NCBI GenBank assembly: GCA_018907035.1
Contig: JACCIC010000362.1
Coordinates: 20,001 to 84,000 of the forward strand
Source of the DNA: Sycobia sp. Sy_11
Lineage: Eukaryota > Arthropoda > Insecta > Hymenoptera > Epichrysomallidae
DNA: 64,000 bases
Reading direction: 5' to 3'
Below are positions 26,201 through 32,875 of the stretch, piece after piece; the first letter of the stretch is position 1, and each line of letters starts with the position of its first letter. The notes beneath the pieces are model-generated. The model was not told the origin of the DNA. It searched no databases and saw only the letters and a program-made list of their open reading frames with translations. The position numbers and the translations under genes are program-made.

Positions 26201-27744
26201 AATTTTTAACTTATGAAGAATATAATAGTCTTACAATTACTATTATTAATTGAACTATGTTTATTTATATAAAGTTGATCTTTTAAAGAAATGAAATTTG
26301 AAATTATACAAGAGTATATTCGTCAATAATTACCTTTAATTTATATTTTTTTAGAACGTAAACTGAAAGAGATTTCCTAACAAATACATTTTACTGATTT
26401 TTATTATTTATATTGAAGACTTGAACTGAATTCTTTAAATTTTGATAATCATATTTTTTACATTGTATACAATGCAATACATTTTTTTAATTTATTATCA
26501 TAGATGAACCATAATTCATAAATAATAAAAAACATATAGATAAGTATTTCAAAACATTTATTCAAAGTACGAGGTGTGTTCAAAAAGTAACGAGAATTTT
26601 TAAATTTCGCGGGTTTGGAGAGTCCGCCTGTATAAAATTTTTCTATATTTTTTTTTTATATTTATTCTTTTACGATAAAATTTTCAGCAATATTCATTGC
26701 TTACTTTTTAAGTGGCAGCCGCTAACGTTAGACGTGTTTTTTGAGCTCGGCGATTTTCGTTTGTAAAAAAAAAATGGAGCAAAGAATTTGTATTCAATTT
26801 CGCGTAAAAAATTAAATAAAATGTAGTGAAGTTTGTAAAATGTTAACAAAGGCATATGGTGAGTCTGCTATGAGTAAAGCAAGGGTTTACGAGTGGTATA
26901 AGCGTTTCCAAGATGGACGCGAAAACGTTGAAGATGGCGAACGATTCGGACACCAAATACAACAACAACCGATGAAAACATGAAAAAAGTGAACGAAATT
27001 GTTATGAACGATAGTCGAATCACAATCAGAGAAGTCATTGATTAAATTGTATGTCTGCTTGATTGCATATCTGTTGGATCATGACATGGAATTTTTTCCG
27101 ATGTTTTGGATATGAAACGTGTGGCAGCAAAATTTGTTTCAAAATTATTGAATTTCGAACAAAAACAGCGGCGAATGGAAGTTGTTTAGGAGTCGCTAAA
27201 TGAAGTCAATAATGATGCAGAACTACTAAAACGTTTTATAACAGGTGACGAAACATCGGTTTACGGATATGATGTTGAAACTAAGGCTCAATCATCCCAG
27301 TGCAGGCATTGTGGATTGCCAAGAGCGAAAAAGGCTCGACAATTGAAAATCGCCGAGCTCAAAAAACACGTCTAATGTTAGCGGCTGCCACTTAAAAAGT
27401 TAGCAATGAATATTACTAAAAATTTTATCGTACTTTAACGACATGCGTACCAACATAATAAAAAAAAATTGTGCACAGGCGGACTCTCCAAACCCGTGGA
27501 ATTTAAAAATTCTCGTTACTATTTGAACAAATCTCGTATTTATTAAAAGCATATATTATCAGTATTTGAGAGAGAACTTCGCATATTAACTTCAATGTCA
27601 TAAATTCGAAAACTAATTCCAATTCTATAGTAAGTCACAAATATTTATAATAATATTAGAGAGAGAAAACTAATTCAATGATAATTTCTCATGAAAGAAA
27701 AATGAGTGACAAATATTAATAGAGAGGGGCAGAGAATATAGAGT

Positions 27745-27777
<33 letters not shown>

Positions 27778-30148
27778 GAATGATGCATAGTTGATGAAAG
27801 GCAAAGAAAAATAACGGATTGTAGGGCAAATCTTCGGCCACTAGGTCAGTATGTTGCTATCGTTAATGATTATTAAGAAGAATCTATTATATTACTTTTA
27901 TTACATGACAAAGCTTACAAATTAATTTTGTCCTTATCCAAACCTATATATAGCACCTTCCCGCTTGATTCTAGTTCTCATAAGGAAAAATATATTATTT
28001 ACTGAGTATGAAAAGGCTTCTTGATGAACCTCGTTATAACTTTCGTAAATAAAGTAAATTTTATAATAAAAAAAACTATAGATTGAAAACACTCAACTTC
28101 ATTTGATGAAAGCACGTATTGCGCATCCCTTTATGCGCACCTCACACGATATATACTGTACATTATGGGCCAGACTTGCCTTCAGTGCGCTACAGCGTGC
28201 TTTGATGTATATTAAACAAAAACATAGTAAACATAGTGAACGAGTTCGCTGGTAGGGTATGTGGAGTTTATTCGCATCGAATGTGAGTATATGAGAGAGA
28301 GAGAGAGAGAGAGAGCGAGTGAGCAAGCGGGAGGGGGGTATATGATCCACGTTTCGTCTATGACCACACGGCGTGTGCGCATTCCCTTGTGTAACTTGTT
28401 TCTTTGGAATGAAAATTTTATAAGAATGTTTAATATCCAAATTTACATATAAAAATTTATTAGAATATTTTTTATGAACTTCGAATGTAAATGTAAATAC
28501 TCTTTTTAACGTATATAAAATACCATTTAAATAAATAAAAATATCTATAATATTTAATAGTCTTTCATATTCAGTAGGGATTCAAAATATATCGTATAAT
28601 AATAAGTATTCGATTAATTCACATCAACCCACACATCAAGCTATTTTATTAAGTAATAAATGACTTAAAACAATCTAATTTTACTATTAACTTATGTTAT
28701 ATAATACTATTTACAAATTACTAGGTAATGTTTAGCCATTTTTATTATTCATTTTGCAACCGTTTTTCTTATGCAAAATATATTTTGAAATACCACTGAC
28801 AAAAAAATGAACAAGTATTTTAACTTCAATAAATAGCAATAAACTATTTATGGAAACGTTACACTGACAGCCAATAAAATGTTACTTTAACAGGTCTACA
28901 TTTAGATTGTTTTTCAATAAAATAACCAATTACTATTTTGTACTTATTTTTGATTTCTACTAGAACTGTAGAAGGATTTTATATAAATATTTCAGTGTAA
29001 GTACTTCTTAAAGCTTTTAAGTATTTATTCAATATTTCAGACAGGAATATTAGGTGCTTTACCCCACTTGCTAATGACAATTATCGTACCATGCGGTGGC
29101 CAACTAGCAGATTATCTCCGAAAGCGTGGTATTATGACTACAACAAATGTACGCAAGCTCTTCAACTGTGGTGGCTTTGGCATGGAGGCCATTTTTTTTC
29201 TAGTTGTAGCTAATTGTACAATGCATAAAAATGGCGCTACTGCAACAATAGCTTTAACCATAGGTGTAGCGTGCAGTGGATTCGCTATTTCGGGCTTTAA
29301 TGTTAACCATCTGGATATAGCTCCTCGATACGCTAGCATTCTCATGGGCATGTCAAATGGAATTGGTACAATAGCTGGTCTTCTTGTACCTATCTTTGTT
29401 GACAACATCACAAGTAACAAAGACGCTCGAAGCTGGCGTAATGTTTTCGTGATGGCTGCATGTGTTCATTTCGTAGGTGTAACGTTCTACGCAATATTCT
29501 GCTCAGGAGAACTTCAACCTTGGGCAGATCCAATTGTCGAAGAGAAAGCGAGTTGGAATCCACTCAATGATTTGAGTCAAACCAAACCGCCTATACCACC
29601 TCCACCGCAGATAGCACAAACCCAATTCACTGTAAGTTGATGTATTTGAAGTATAATTCCTATCAGATCACATCTAAGAAATTATTTAATTATATTATCT
29701 ATACTCACTATTAAAATAAAAATGTTTAATATCGATAAAAATTTATTGATAACTTTCAAAAAAGATAAAGATTTCACTAATTCATAGACACGAAAATTAT
29801 TTACAGAAACAACTCTTCAGGAAAAATCAACAAGATAATTCTAATTATGGTCCACAATCACAAGGAAAATACCCGCAGCACTCAGAGTCATCGTATCAGC
29901 AGCAACCTCAACCAGAATATCAACAGCCACCATCGTATCATCAGACAATAAATGAGTATCCACGGCCGCAGGAAATGATTGACAGATCTCAGATGTTCAT
30001 GTATGGAGCGACGCAAAGTAATAATAGTAATCCTTTTGTTTCCACGAACCCCTTTACTAACACTCCGATGAATAAAAACTACGTGCAGCCCCCAGCAATA
30101 AACGACTGCAGTCATGATTTCATGTATGATCAGCAGCAATTGCAGTAA
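146..30148 (+). CDS. VGlut: Vesicular glutamate transporter (VGLUT, SLC17 family), six visible coding exons
   Basis: This is a 12-TM major-facilitator transporter that loads glutamate into synaptic vesicles using the V-ATPase gradient. The join is 146-381, 10394-10695, 10910-11084, 11157-11449, 29041-29631, 29807-30148; phases (1,0,1,0,0) agree at every junction. Collinear family motifs are GMRCNMG in TM1, [16 protein letters not shown] in TM2, [11 protein letters not shown] and [37 protein letters not shown] in TM7, [16 protein letters not shown], and [20 protein letters not shown]. From ATG 192 the product is about 630 residues, close to the insect VGlut size as I recall it. The cytosolic tail is rich in Pro and Gln and carries two NPF motifs. 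The promoter and 5' UTR are not visible, and further upstream exons are possible. Exon 2 has odd residues (see findings). The VGLUT call is firm; the insect lineage is inference. Confidence 0.95.
600..885 (-). mobile_element. R1-like LINE family A, post-YADD reverse-transcriptase fragment
   Basis: On the minus strand, frames with several breaks read [18 protein letters not shown] and then NDIEFLG, matching the R1-clade segment that ends in IKYLG. It continues the pieces at 2525-2603 and 6906-7130, interrupted by the TTAA element and by a 4.3-kb inverted-repeat insert. It lies in VGLUT intron 1. The left edge is vague. Confidence 0.55.
890..2520 (-). mobile_element. Kolobok/Mutator-type DNA transposon, non-autonomous, TTAA target site
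   Basis: Terminal inverted repeats GGCAGTATTCTACTTTA and GGTAGTATTCTACTTTA are bordered by TTAA at 886-889 and 2521-2524. On the minus strand, 1573-1797 reads [20 protein letters not shown] and [13 protein letters not shown], the C-terminal part of the transposase family Pfam calls Mutator-like. TTAA duplication fits the Kolobok superfamily better than classical Mutator (9 bp). The N-terminal catalytic half is absent. A sister copy with the same layout is at 54009-55226. It sits inside LINE-A, in VGLUT intron 1. Confidence 0.75.
2525..2603 (-). mobile_element. R1-like LINE family A, RT active-site fragment (YADA)
   Basis: The minus strand reads [16 protein letters not shown], aligning with MPTDARLIAYADDVATV of the related copy at 58 kb. 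The second catalytic Asp is Ala. It is bounded by the TTAA element on one side and the inverted-repeat insert on the other. Confidence 0.6.
2604..2875 (+). repeat. Left arm of a ~270-bp inverted repeat
   Basis: It pairs, with many mismatches and small indels, with 6663-6905. Best-matching stretch: cttaggcctccctgaaa at about 2831-2847 against its complement at about 6689-6705. The outer edges coincide with a break in LINE-A reverse transcriptase, suggesting one inserted unit of about 4.3 kb. Confidence 0.6.
2914..2966. repeat. (TA)n microsatellite
   Basis: Uninterrupted TA dinucleotides over about 53 bp. Confidence 0.95.
2975..4135 (-). pseudogene. Decayed mariner transposase, family M1
   Basis: Minus-strand pieces in order: [12 protein letters not shown] and [16 protein letters not shown] (helix-turn-helix part, 3739-4005), [13 protein letters not shown] (second catalytic Asp, about 3320), a degenerate HYPPYSSNLAPSNYHFF-like block (third Asp now Asn, about 3230), and [12 protein letters not shown] near the C-terminus. 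The left end still resembles family M6 (attattgaaagtatt). Several frameshifts and stops; not functional. The right boundary is estimated from a weak match to an M6 end. Confidence 0.75.
4121..4230. repeat. 60-bp tandem duplication
   Basis: Two copies, period 60, each starting acttatttaggagataaa or acttatttaggaaataaa, differing at a few sites. Confidence 0.7.
4296..5290 (-). pseudogene. R1-like LINE family B, 3' end of ORF2
   Basis: On the minus strand, 4812-5114 encodes [36 protein letters not shown] and [11 protein letters not shown], the region after the RT thumb. 4302-4526 encodes [17 protein letters not shown], the typical C-terminal zinc-binding end of R1-clade ORF2. A better-preserved relative lies in opposite orientation at 44424-47470; both contain a GA/CT run at the same internal place (here 4545-4558). 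The copy is 5'-truncated and frameshifted, so it is dead. Confidence 0.75.
5571..5617. repeat. (TA)n microsatellite left of the hairpin
   Basis: TA run of about 47 bp. Together with the run at 5840-5887 it brackets the long palindrome. Confidence 0.95.
5671..5840 (+). repeat. 82-bp-arm near-perfect hairpin
   Basis: Arms 5671-5752 and 5759-5840 with a 6-nt A loop. The only mismatch is T5738 against G5773, which becomes a U-G wobble in + strand RNA, so the sense transcript pairs end to end. It lies in VGLUT intron 1 and would be transcribed with it. The arms have no coding potential I trust (a short frame reads across but is a by-product of the palindrome). Confidence 0.95.
5840..5887. repeat. 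(TA)n microsatellite right of the hairpin
   Basis: TA run of about 48 bp starting where the hairpin arm ends. Confidence 0.9.
5888..6662. other. AT-rich intronic DNA, no feature seen
   Basis: No open frame or recognised repeat except a short CT-rich run (about 6239-6290). Confidence 0.6.
6663..6905 (-). repeat. Right arm of the ~270-bp inverted repeat
   Basis: Reverse complement of 2604-2875 with roughly one difference every few bases. Its outer edge abuts the LINE-A reverse transcriptase piece at 6906. Confidence 0.6.
6906..7130 (-). pseudogene. R1-like LINE family A, RT palm fragment
   Basis: The minus strand reads [51 protein letters not shown]. This matches the R1-clade block that normally runs GGVPQGSVLGPLLWN, with the QGS core degraded. 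The next RT block (YADA) is 4.3 kb away at 2525-2603. From 7131 to about 7330 the sequence may be more of the element, but I cannot read it. Confidence 0.65.
7391..7677 (+). repeat. Repeat X, copy 1
   Basis: About 290 bp: starts agtttagttcctgaggat, has taaatttaaggtggtgg, an AT-rich centre of T/A runs, then agtaataagttt and ttcttcgggggtgaat. Two other copies lie in the opposite orientation at 19229-19467 and 25275-25575. It codes for nothing visible. Confidence 0.75.
7752..8986 (+). pseudogene. Mariner-like element M2, full-length but broken
   Basis: Terminal repeats TTAGGTTGTCAAATATCTCC and its complement, with flanking TA at 7750-7751 and 8987-8988; 1235 bp. Coding pieces: [18 protein letters not shown] (HTH), [34 protein letters not shown] (second Asp) and [16 protein letters not shown] (third Asp). 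Stops and frameshifts (for example taa at 8106) break it. A relative in opposite orientation lies at 38659-39717. Confidence 0.88.
8987..9494. other. AT-rich intronic DNA, no feature seen
   Basis: No open frame or recognisable repeat. Confidence 0.55.
9495..9960 (-). pseudogene. Mariner/Tc1-like transposase fragment, family M3
   Basis: Minus-strand pieces: [14 protein letters not shown] and [20 protein letters not shown] (DNA-binding domain of the HTH_48 type), [18 protein letters not shown], then a jump directly to a C-terminal [20 protein letters not shown]. The catalytic core is deleted. Confidence 0.65.
10394..10695 (+). CDS. VGlut: VGLUT exon with TM1 end to TM4
   Basis: The acceptor (attttttcag) ends at 10393 and the donor gtaaag starts at 10696. 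It encodes [13 protein letters not shown] (TM1, Arg kept), [16 protein letters not shown] (TM2) and the start of TM4. The luminal loop has NES and NWT, the first of which is not a glycosylation sequon and the second of which is. The residue aligned with His128 of rat VGLUT2 is Asp (VDSSFF). The stretch normally read as VRILQGLVEG is VQVCKGLVE, losing the TM4 Arg. Everything around it is conserved, so the anomaly is local. Confidence 0.93.
10910..11084 (+). CDS. VGlut: VGLUT exon with GVTYPACHG motif and TM5
   Basis: Acceptor tatgtag ends at 10909; donor gtaagt starts at 11085. It encodes [17 protein letters not shown], then [16 protein letters not shown], then [19 protein letters not shown]. 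These are among the most conserved VGLUT segments (end of TM4, cytosolic loop, TM5). The upstream intron is only 214 bp. Confidence 0.94.
11157..11449 (+). CDS. VGlut: VGLUT exon with TM6 and TM7
   Basis: Acceptor gatttcag ends at 11156; donor gttagt starts at 11450. It encodes [17 protein letters not shown] (TM6), the cytosolic loop with [15 protein letters not shown], and [16 protein letters not shown] (TM7). The Arg of FCRSW, essential in mammalian VGLUT2, is kept. The exon stops at MPVVE, and the next residues ([10 protein letters not shown]) start exon 5, 17.6 kb downstream, so no exon appears to be missing in the big intron. Confidence 0.94.
11450..13149. other. AT-rich intron 4 sequence, no gene seen
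   Basis: Large VGLUT intron. A slightly GC-richer patch at about 12390-12680 shows no coding match; the rest is AT-rich unique-looking DNA. Confidence 0.5.
13150..13815 (+). pseudogene. Second Kolobok/Mutator-like transposase relic
   Basis: Frames switch, but the order is right: [15 protein letters not shown] (first catalytic Asp block), [17 protein letters not shown], then after a deletion [40 protein letters not shown] and [16 protein letters not shown]. It is related to, but distinct from, the elements at 890-2520 and 54009-55226. I could not find its termini. Confidence 0.7.
13900..14600 (-). pseudogene. Mariner-like transposase relic, family M4
   Basis: Minus strand: [68 protein letters not shown] (second Asp), [19 protein letters not shown] (third Asp). 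This is the subfamily with NAPAH and SGKVMAT motifs. Frameshifts are present and no inverted repeats were found. Confidence 0.75.
14646..15775 (+). pseudogene. Mariner M5, copy 1, 3'-truncated
   Basis: Starts TTAGGTGTACAAATAAGTTT after TA (14644-14645). The N-terminus from 14818 reads [57 protein letters not shown] stop at 15076 follows KEDPC, then [10 protein letters not shown] continues in frame. [14 protein letters not shown] and [13 protein letters not shown] carry the last two catalytic Asp. The C-terminus and right terminal repeat are missing. Confidence 0.88.
16069..16365 (+). repeat. 60-bp minisatellite, about five units, open in one frame
   Basis: Units of 60 bp, each running from about tccgaacacgaaact to a ...ttatattcta-type end. 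In one frame, open from ATG 16036 to a stop at 16363-16365 (109 codons), they give 20-residue repeats such as [20 protein letters not shown] and [20 protein letters not shown]. Units differ at many positions yet none carries a stop or frameshift. No known protein recognised; whether it is translated is unknown. Confidence 0.8.
16366..17471. other. AT-rich intronic DNA, no feature seen
   Basis: Long AT-rich stretch with no recognisable element. Confidence 0.55.
17472..17593 (-). mobile_element. Mariner M6, terminal 122-bp fragment
   Basis: Nearly identical to the 3' (left) end of the full M6 at 17941, preceded by TA. It stops at cccatct and joins to caatatttcg, the start of a segment also found upstream of the M6 copy at 61610. 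Confidence 0.93.
17594..17940. repeat. 347-bp segment duplicated at 61263-61609
   Basis: Nearly identical to the flank of the other M6 copy (I noticed one difference, gcgaatgat versus gccaatgat). It has no coding capacity. Ends in aaaaaacta, where TA is the M6 target site. Confidence 0.93.
17941..19226 (-). mobile_element. Full-length mariner M6
   Basis: 1286 bp with imperfect terminal repeats TCAGGTATGTGAATAAGTC and TTAGGAGTGTGAATAAGTC, flanked by TA (17939-17940, 19227-19228). Length, termini and coding capacity are those of a complete mariner, in VGLUT intron 4, antisense to the host gene. Confidence 0.95.
18017..19060 (-). CDS. Intact mariner transposase (347 aa)
   Basis: Cut-and-paste DDD transposase acting at TA sites. 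Uninterrupted 347-residue frame, the usual mariner length. Paired helix-turn-helix DNA-binding domain at about 1-112 ([57 protein letters not shown]), linker WVPYELK near 121, then the catalytic domain. Asp158 lies in IVTGDEKWI, Asp251 in QHDNARPH and Asp286 in [13 protein letters not shown]; spacing between the last two is 34, the mariner DD34D signature. The C-terminus [17 protein letters not shown] is complete. [15 protein letters not shown] suggests that the Met at 3 could also be the start. It looks functional; activity is inferred only. Confidence 0.95.
   Translation of the reverse strand: MKMSKFEPSRRHLREVSLYWFNLKKSAAETHRLLQEAYGEGCVDDSSVRGWFRRFKSGHFDVEDKERSGRPQIFEDRELATLLDENSCQTQEELAEALGVDRTTISKRLKAMGMIQKQGNWVPYELKLRDVERRFFTCEQLLQRHKRKRFLHRIVTGDEKWIRYDNPKRRKSWGLPGHASSSTAKPNIHGAKLMLCIWWDQLGVVYYELLRPNERITGEVYRRQLMRLSRALREKWPQYSDRHDKVILQHDNARPHVAPPVKTYLETLKWEVLPHPPYSPDVAPSDYHLFRSMTHGLADQHFHSYEEAKKWVDDWIEAKPVEFFRNGIRMLPERWEKVVASDGQYFQ
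19229..19467 (-). repeat. Repeat X, copy 2
   Basis: Reverse-oriented relative of 7391-7677. On the minus strand it begins agtttagttcctgagaatga, then a cgaaac block and aaatttaatgtggtgg. The M6 mariner is inserted exactly at its outer edge. Confidence 0.75.
19759..20090 (+). mobile_element. Probable 5' LTR of a Ty3/gypsy-like element
   Basis: GC-richer block in AT-rich DNA with a TATA box (tataaaagg, 19836-19844). It ends near cttcgttatag, just before a primer-binding-like site. Its last 75 bp match 25965-26040, the likely 3' LTR end. The left edge is a guess at tgttgcacc. Confidence 0.5.
20096..20109 (+). promoter_or_regulatory. Primer-binding-site-like sequence
   Basis: TGGCGCCCAACGTG lies about 6 bp after the LTR end. 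Its TGGCGCCCAACGTG core resembles sites used by several Ty3/gypsy elements for tRNA priming. The tRNA was not identified. Confidence 0.55.
20110..21112. other. Untranslated leader of the gypsy-like relic
   Basis: AT-rich, no coding match. Interpreted as leader only from its place between the primer-binding site and gag-like sequence. Confidence 0.35.
21113..22780 (+). pseudogene. gag-like region of the gypsy-like relic
   Basis: Broken frames such as [36 protein letters not shown] and [18 protein letters not shown]: Pro/Ser-rich, basic sequence in the position expected for gag, before RNase H and integrase. No zinc knuckle found. The gag label rests on position only. Confidence 0.4.
23198..23231. 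repeat. (GA)n microsatellite
   Basis: About 34 bp of GA at the point where reverse transcriptase should run into RNase H; the RT itself is gone. Confidence 0.9.
23235..23570 (+). pseudogene. Ty3/gypsy RNase H domain remnant
   Basis: Reads [25 protein letters not shown], a stop, then [40 protein letters not shown]. That is the family's RPYLxGxxFxxxTDH ... GRLARW ... xHxxGxxNxxADALSR block. Catalytic residues that should lie upstream are missing, and a stop splits the frame. Confidence 0.85.
23571..24190 (+). pseudogene. Ty3/gypsy integrase remnant without its catalytic core
   Basis: The zinc-binding N-terminus reads [46 protein letters not shown]. The C-terminus (23940-24180) reads [20 protein letters not shown], a stop, then [20 protein letters not shown] and EHLKPYVQ. 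The DDE core between about 23800 and 23930 has been deleted. Confidence 0.8.
24191..25240 (+). other. 3' coding-like remainder of the gypsy relic
   Basis: Open stretches (for example 24745-25074) are Pro/Ser/Arg-rich with [17 protein letters not shown] and no domain I know. Could be an integrase tail or a third frame of the element. Confidence 0.35.
25275..25575 (-). repeat. Repeat X, copy 3
   Basis: Longest and best copy: minus strand agtttagttcttgaggatga, then ccgaaacgtcgg and taaatttaaggtggtgg, an AT-rich centre with aataaaat-type runs, and a tattttaactaatata-type end. Confidence 0.8.
25965..26040 (+). mobile_element. Probable end of the gypsy-like 3' LTR
   Basis: gtgggtagatatagagataa and cttttatatcttagtca match 20016-20085 closely, so two LTR ends are about 5.9 kb apart. 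Confidence 0.55.
26041..26569. other. AT-rich intronic DNA, no feature seen
   Basis: No recognisable element or open frame. Confidence 0.55.
26570..27536 (+). mobile_element. Mariner-like element M7 with ~195-bp inverted repeats
   Basis: TA-flanked ends cgaggtgtgttcaaaaagta and, inverted, cgagatttgttcaaatagta. The inverted match runs about 195 bp inwards on both sides to the gagctcggcgattttc block (26740s and 27350s). Inside, from ATG 26840: [37 protein letters not shown], later [19 protein letters not shown] and a [12 protein letters not shown] end. The central catalytic part is deleted and stops are present, so it is non-autonomous. Confidence 0.85.
27537..29040. other. End of VGLUT intron 4, microsatellites and one GC-richer patch
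   Basis: GA-rich runs at about 27720-27775 and 28287-28320. The patch at 28120-28400 is less AT-rich, with TATA- and GCGC-containing sequence but no convincing frame. The rest is AT-rich. Confidence 0.5.
29041..29631 (+). CDS. VGlut: VGLUT exon with TM8 to TM12 and start of C-tail
   Basis: Acceptor atatttcag ends at 29040; donor gtaagt starts at 29632. The 197 codons encode [73 protein letters not shown] and a last helix with [16 protein letters not shown], the family's end-of-membrane-domain motif. It closes with a proline run (KPPIPPPPQ), a possible SH3 ligand like the endophilin-binding runs of mammalian VGLUT1. Reading past the donor meets a stop at 29638, which would give an alternative short tail if the intron were retained. 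Confidence 0.95.
29807..30148 (+). CDS. VGlut: VGLUT last coding exon, Gln/Pro-rich tail with NPF motifs
   Basis: Acceptor atttacag ends at 29806; stop TAA is at 30146-30148; 113 residues. The frame follows directly from exon 5. Low-complexity Gln/Pro/Tyr sequence includes QQPPSYHQ (a PPxY-type WW-domain ligand) and [11 protein letters not shown], two NPF tripeptides five residues apart. Insect and mammalian tails diverge in sequence, but both are proline-rich sorting regions. The long open frame, exact phase and synaptic logic support it as coding; the motif functions are inferred. Confidence 0.85.
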   Translation, partial: KQLFRKNQQDNSNYGPQSQGKYPQHSESSYQQQPQPEYQQPPSYHQTINEYPRPQEMIDRSQMFMYGATQSNNSNPFVSTNPFTNTPMNKNYVQPPAINDCSHDFMYDQQQLQ

Positions 30149-30321
30149 AGCGTGTCTAATTAATTTTTATAATTTGGACAAAGATATACGACCTATACGG
30201 AATTTTTCGGCTTAAAATTTTTTATCTATTATTTGTTGTTTTGCAAAAGATAAGTTAGAATTCATTAATATTTGTAGATTTAATTTGGAATATATAAATT
30301 TAAATTATGATTTTTGATATT

Positions 30322-30324
<3 letters not shown>

Positions 30325-30372
<48 letters not shown>
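30325..30372. repeat. (TA)n microsatellite in the VGLUT 3' region
   Basis: About 48 bp of TA starting 177 bp after the stop codon. Confidence 0.95.
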
Positions 30373-30379
<7 letters not shown>

Positions 30380-30457
30380 TAAGCAAGAAGCAGAAGATAG
30401 AAAATTAGAAGTAATCATACCTTAAAGGGATTCTATAATCTACCTTAATTTATTTGT

Positions 30458-30463
30458 AATAAA
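30458..30463 (+). terminator. Candidate VGLUT polyadenylation signal
   Basis: AATAAA sits 310 bp after the stop codon, past a TA microsatellite. In DNA this AT-rich such hexamers occur often by chance, so the true 3' end may be elsewhere. Confidence 0.3.
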
Positions 30464-32115
30464 ATATGGTTCTGAAAGCTCTAATTTAAAAAAATTACAT
30501 TAAAATTACAAATCGTAATTCGTAACATAATAAATAGTTTTAATATATATAATCCTCATAATAAAATTTGCTTCAATGTAATTAAACCAAAGAAATTTTG
30601 AACAAAAACTAATGATTTGAAATGATACTACATTTGAATAGTTATGTTTAAGAAAATTGCATTAAAACATAATAAAATAAAGATTTAATAAGAAATTTAA
30701 TATTTAAATTTGTCTCAATTTGAAAATTGTAACATGATCTTTTCCAATAAATTATCTTTGTCCAAATTACAAAAATAAATTAGATTATAATGCAAGAATG
30801 ATATAGAATATGAAAAAGATTTTAGAAAAATCAATGATGTTCTAAAAAGTAAATCTACATGTGAGGCTGGTACTTAAAAAATTTGTTTCAGACAATACCT
30901 AAGAGGGCAGATAAGAGATCTGCTATCTAAGATATTTAATTTGAGTGCGCGATCGAACAAATTTTTGCTATTTAAAATTTATGTGGACTTATAATAAATT
31001 TAATTAGGATAAATATTCCTTTATATGCCTACTTAAAATAATTTTTAAGACAGATACGCCTTATTGTTGCAAATCGCAACAATACGTAATGAAAGTATAA
31101 AATATTTATAAAGGGCGAAAGTAATAAACTAATTGAAAGTAAAAATAATGATAAGATTCAAAATAACAAATAGTCGTTTAAACAACTTAGAAAAATAACT
31201 AAATAATTCATCAAAATCTAAGTAAATTTTCTTGTAAATTTTTTTATTTTATCGAAGAGAATTTGTATACTTTTTCTGAAGCGTGACAATATTAAGTAGA
31301 TAAGCTCTAACGTGCGCCTTATGAAAAAGATAAAACTTGAATTTTATAAAAAATATTTTTTGAATGAGTTATAAAATCAACAAATTGCACTTTTTAAACG
31401 TTGCACAGTACAGTAAGTGAACTTTTAAAATGACAATAAATCTCAATTTTGCGAAATTGAATTGATCAAACATTGTTCCAAATATTAAGTTATATAAAAA
31501 TATTCATTAAAAGTACACATTTTAATAAGCTTCAAAGACAATAAATAAAATAAAAACCGAAAAGCACAAATTTGAACTACAGTAAGATAATGAGAATGAC
31601 CTATATAAAAAGAAACTACAGTACTTGGTCTTGTCTATATATTGATAAAAAATTCACATATAAAAAATTTGCACTAATAAACAGTCAAAATTTTTTTCTC
31701 TATAAAATAAAATAAAAAAGAGTAAAAACTGAACAGAATGTAAATGAAAATTGATCGCCGCAATAAAAGCTTTAATGCGGAAAATTAATCGATCGGGTCT
31801 TAGACGAACTGGAAAATGACAGAACTATAATTCGCTGCAACTTTTAGGTATTCCTCATTCCCTATTAATAGCGTACGACAAAATCGTTCGAAAAGTAGAA
31901 AATTTAGCAATAAGAAAGATGTTTCAGAGAAAAGCATGTGAAATAGATAAATATGACCTAAATTATGTTTGTATACTTGGTGTTTAAAAGGAAAGGATGC
32001 AAATGTATTGGAAGGAAAATTGTACTGGCGAATGTTCACAATTATAGTTTTCGAAAAAAGAAAGAAATGATCTTTCATGTCATTCTAATATTAAACGGAT
32101 GAACGGCAGTTTAAA

Positions 32116-32116
<1 letters not shown>

Positions 32117-32176
<60 letters not shown>
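32117..32176. repeat. (TG)n microsatellite
   Basis: About 60 bp of uninterrupted TG. Confidence 0.95.
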
Positions 32177-32180
<4 letters not shown>

Positions 32181-32739
32181 GGTTAATGATGAAAGATATT
32201 AGGAACTAATAAATGATTAATAATTAATGCATTTCCTGTAGAATTTTTTAAGGTTAGTTTTTTTAGCATGGCTTTTCTTCAGAGGATTTTATTAAATCGT
32301 GAGATAATTTAAGATATGTTATAAAAGTTAAAGGTTTAAAAGGAAATCAATGCTAAACGAAAAGAAAACACACGAAAGTATTTTGCAAAGGAAGAAAGTA
32401 TTCATGCGATTGCGACGTATTTTTTGAGGCGACACAGTATAGAGAACGATGAGTAAAAGCAAACAATTTTAAGAAAATATATGAGCACTATAAAATATAT
32501 AGAGAAGTTATAGTCAAAACGCAGGATAAGTCAATTCCAGCAATTTTACTAAGATATTTCTGCTCGAATAGAATAAAGGACATTTATTGTTAATATAAAC
32601 AAATTTGGGAAGATGGTAGAAGATGGATAAATAAAAATTCATACTTACGAAATTAGTCAATTTTTGCGAAATCTTTTTAAGGAAATAAAAAATGATGCAA
32701 GCGACGTTCGAATGTTTATTATGAAGTGATATATATACA

Positions 32740-32875
<136 letters not shown>

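Noticed and set aside
28120..28400. Alternative exon in the GC-richer patch of intron 4
   Set aside because: No frame matching VGLUT, and exon 4 to exon 5 phase and protein alignment are already continuous.
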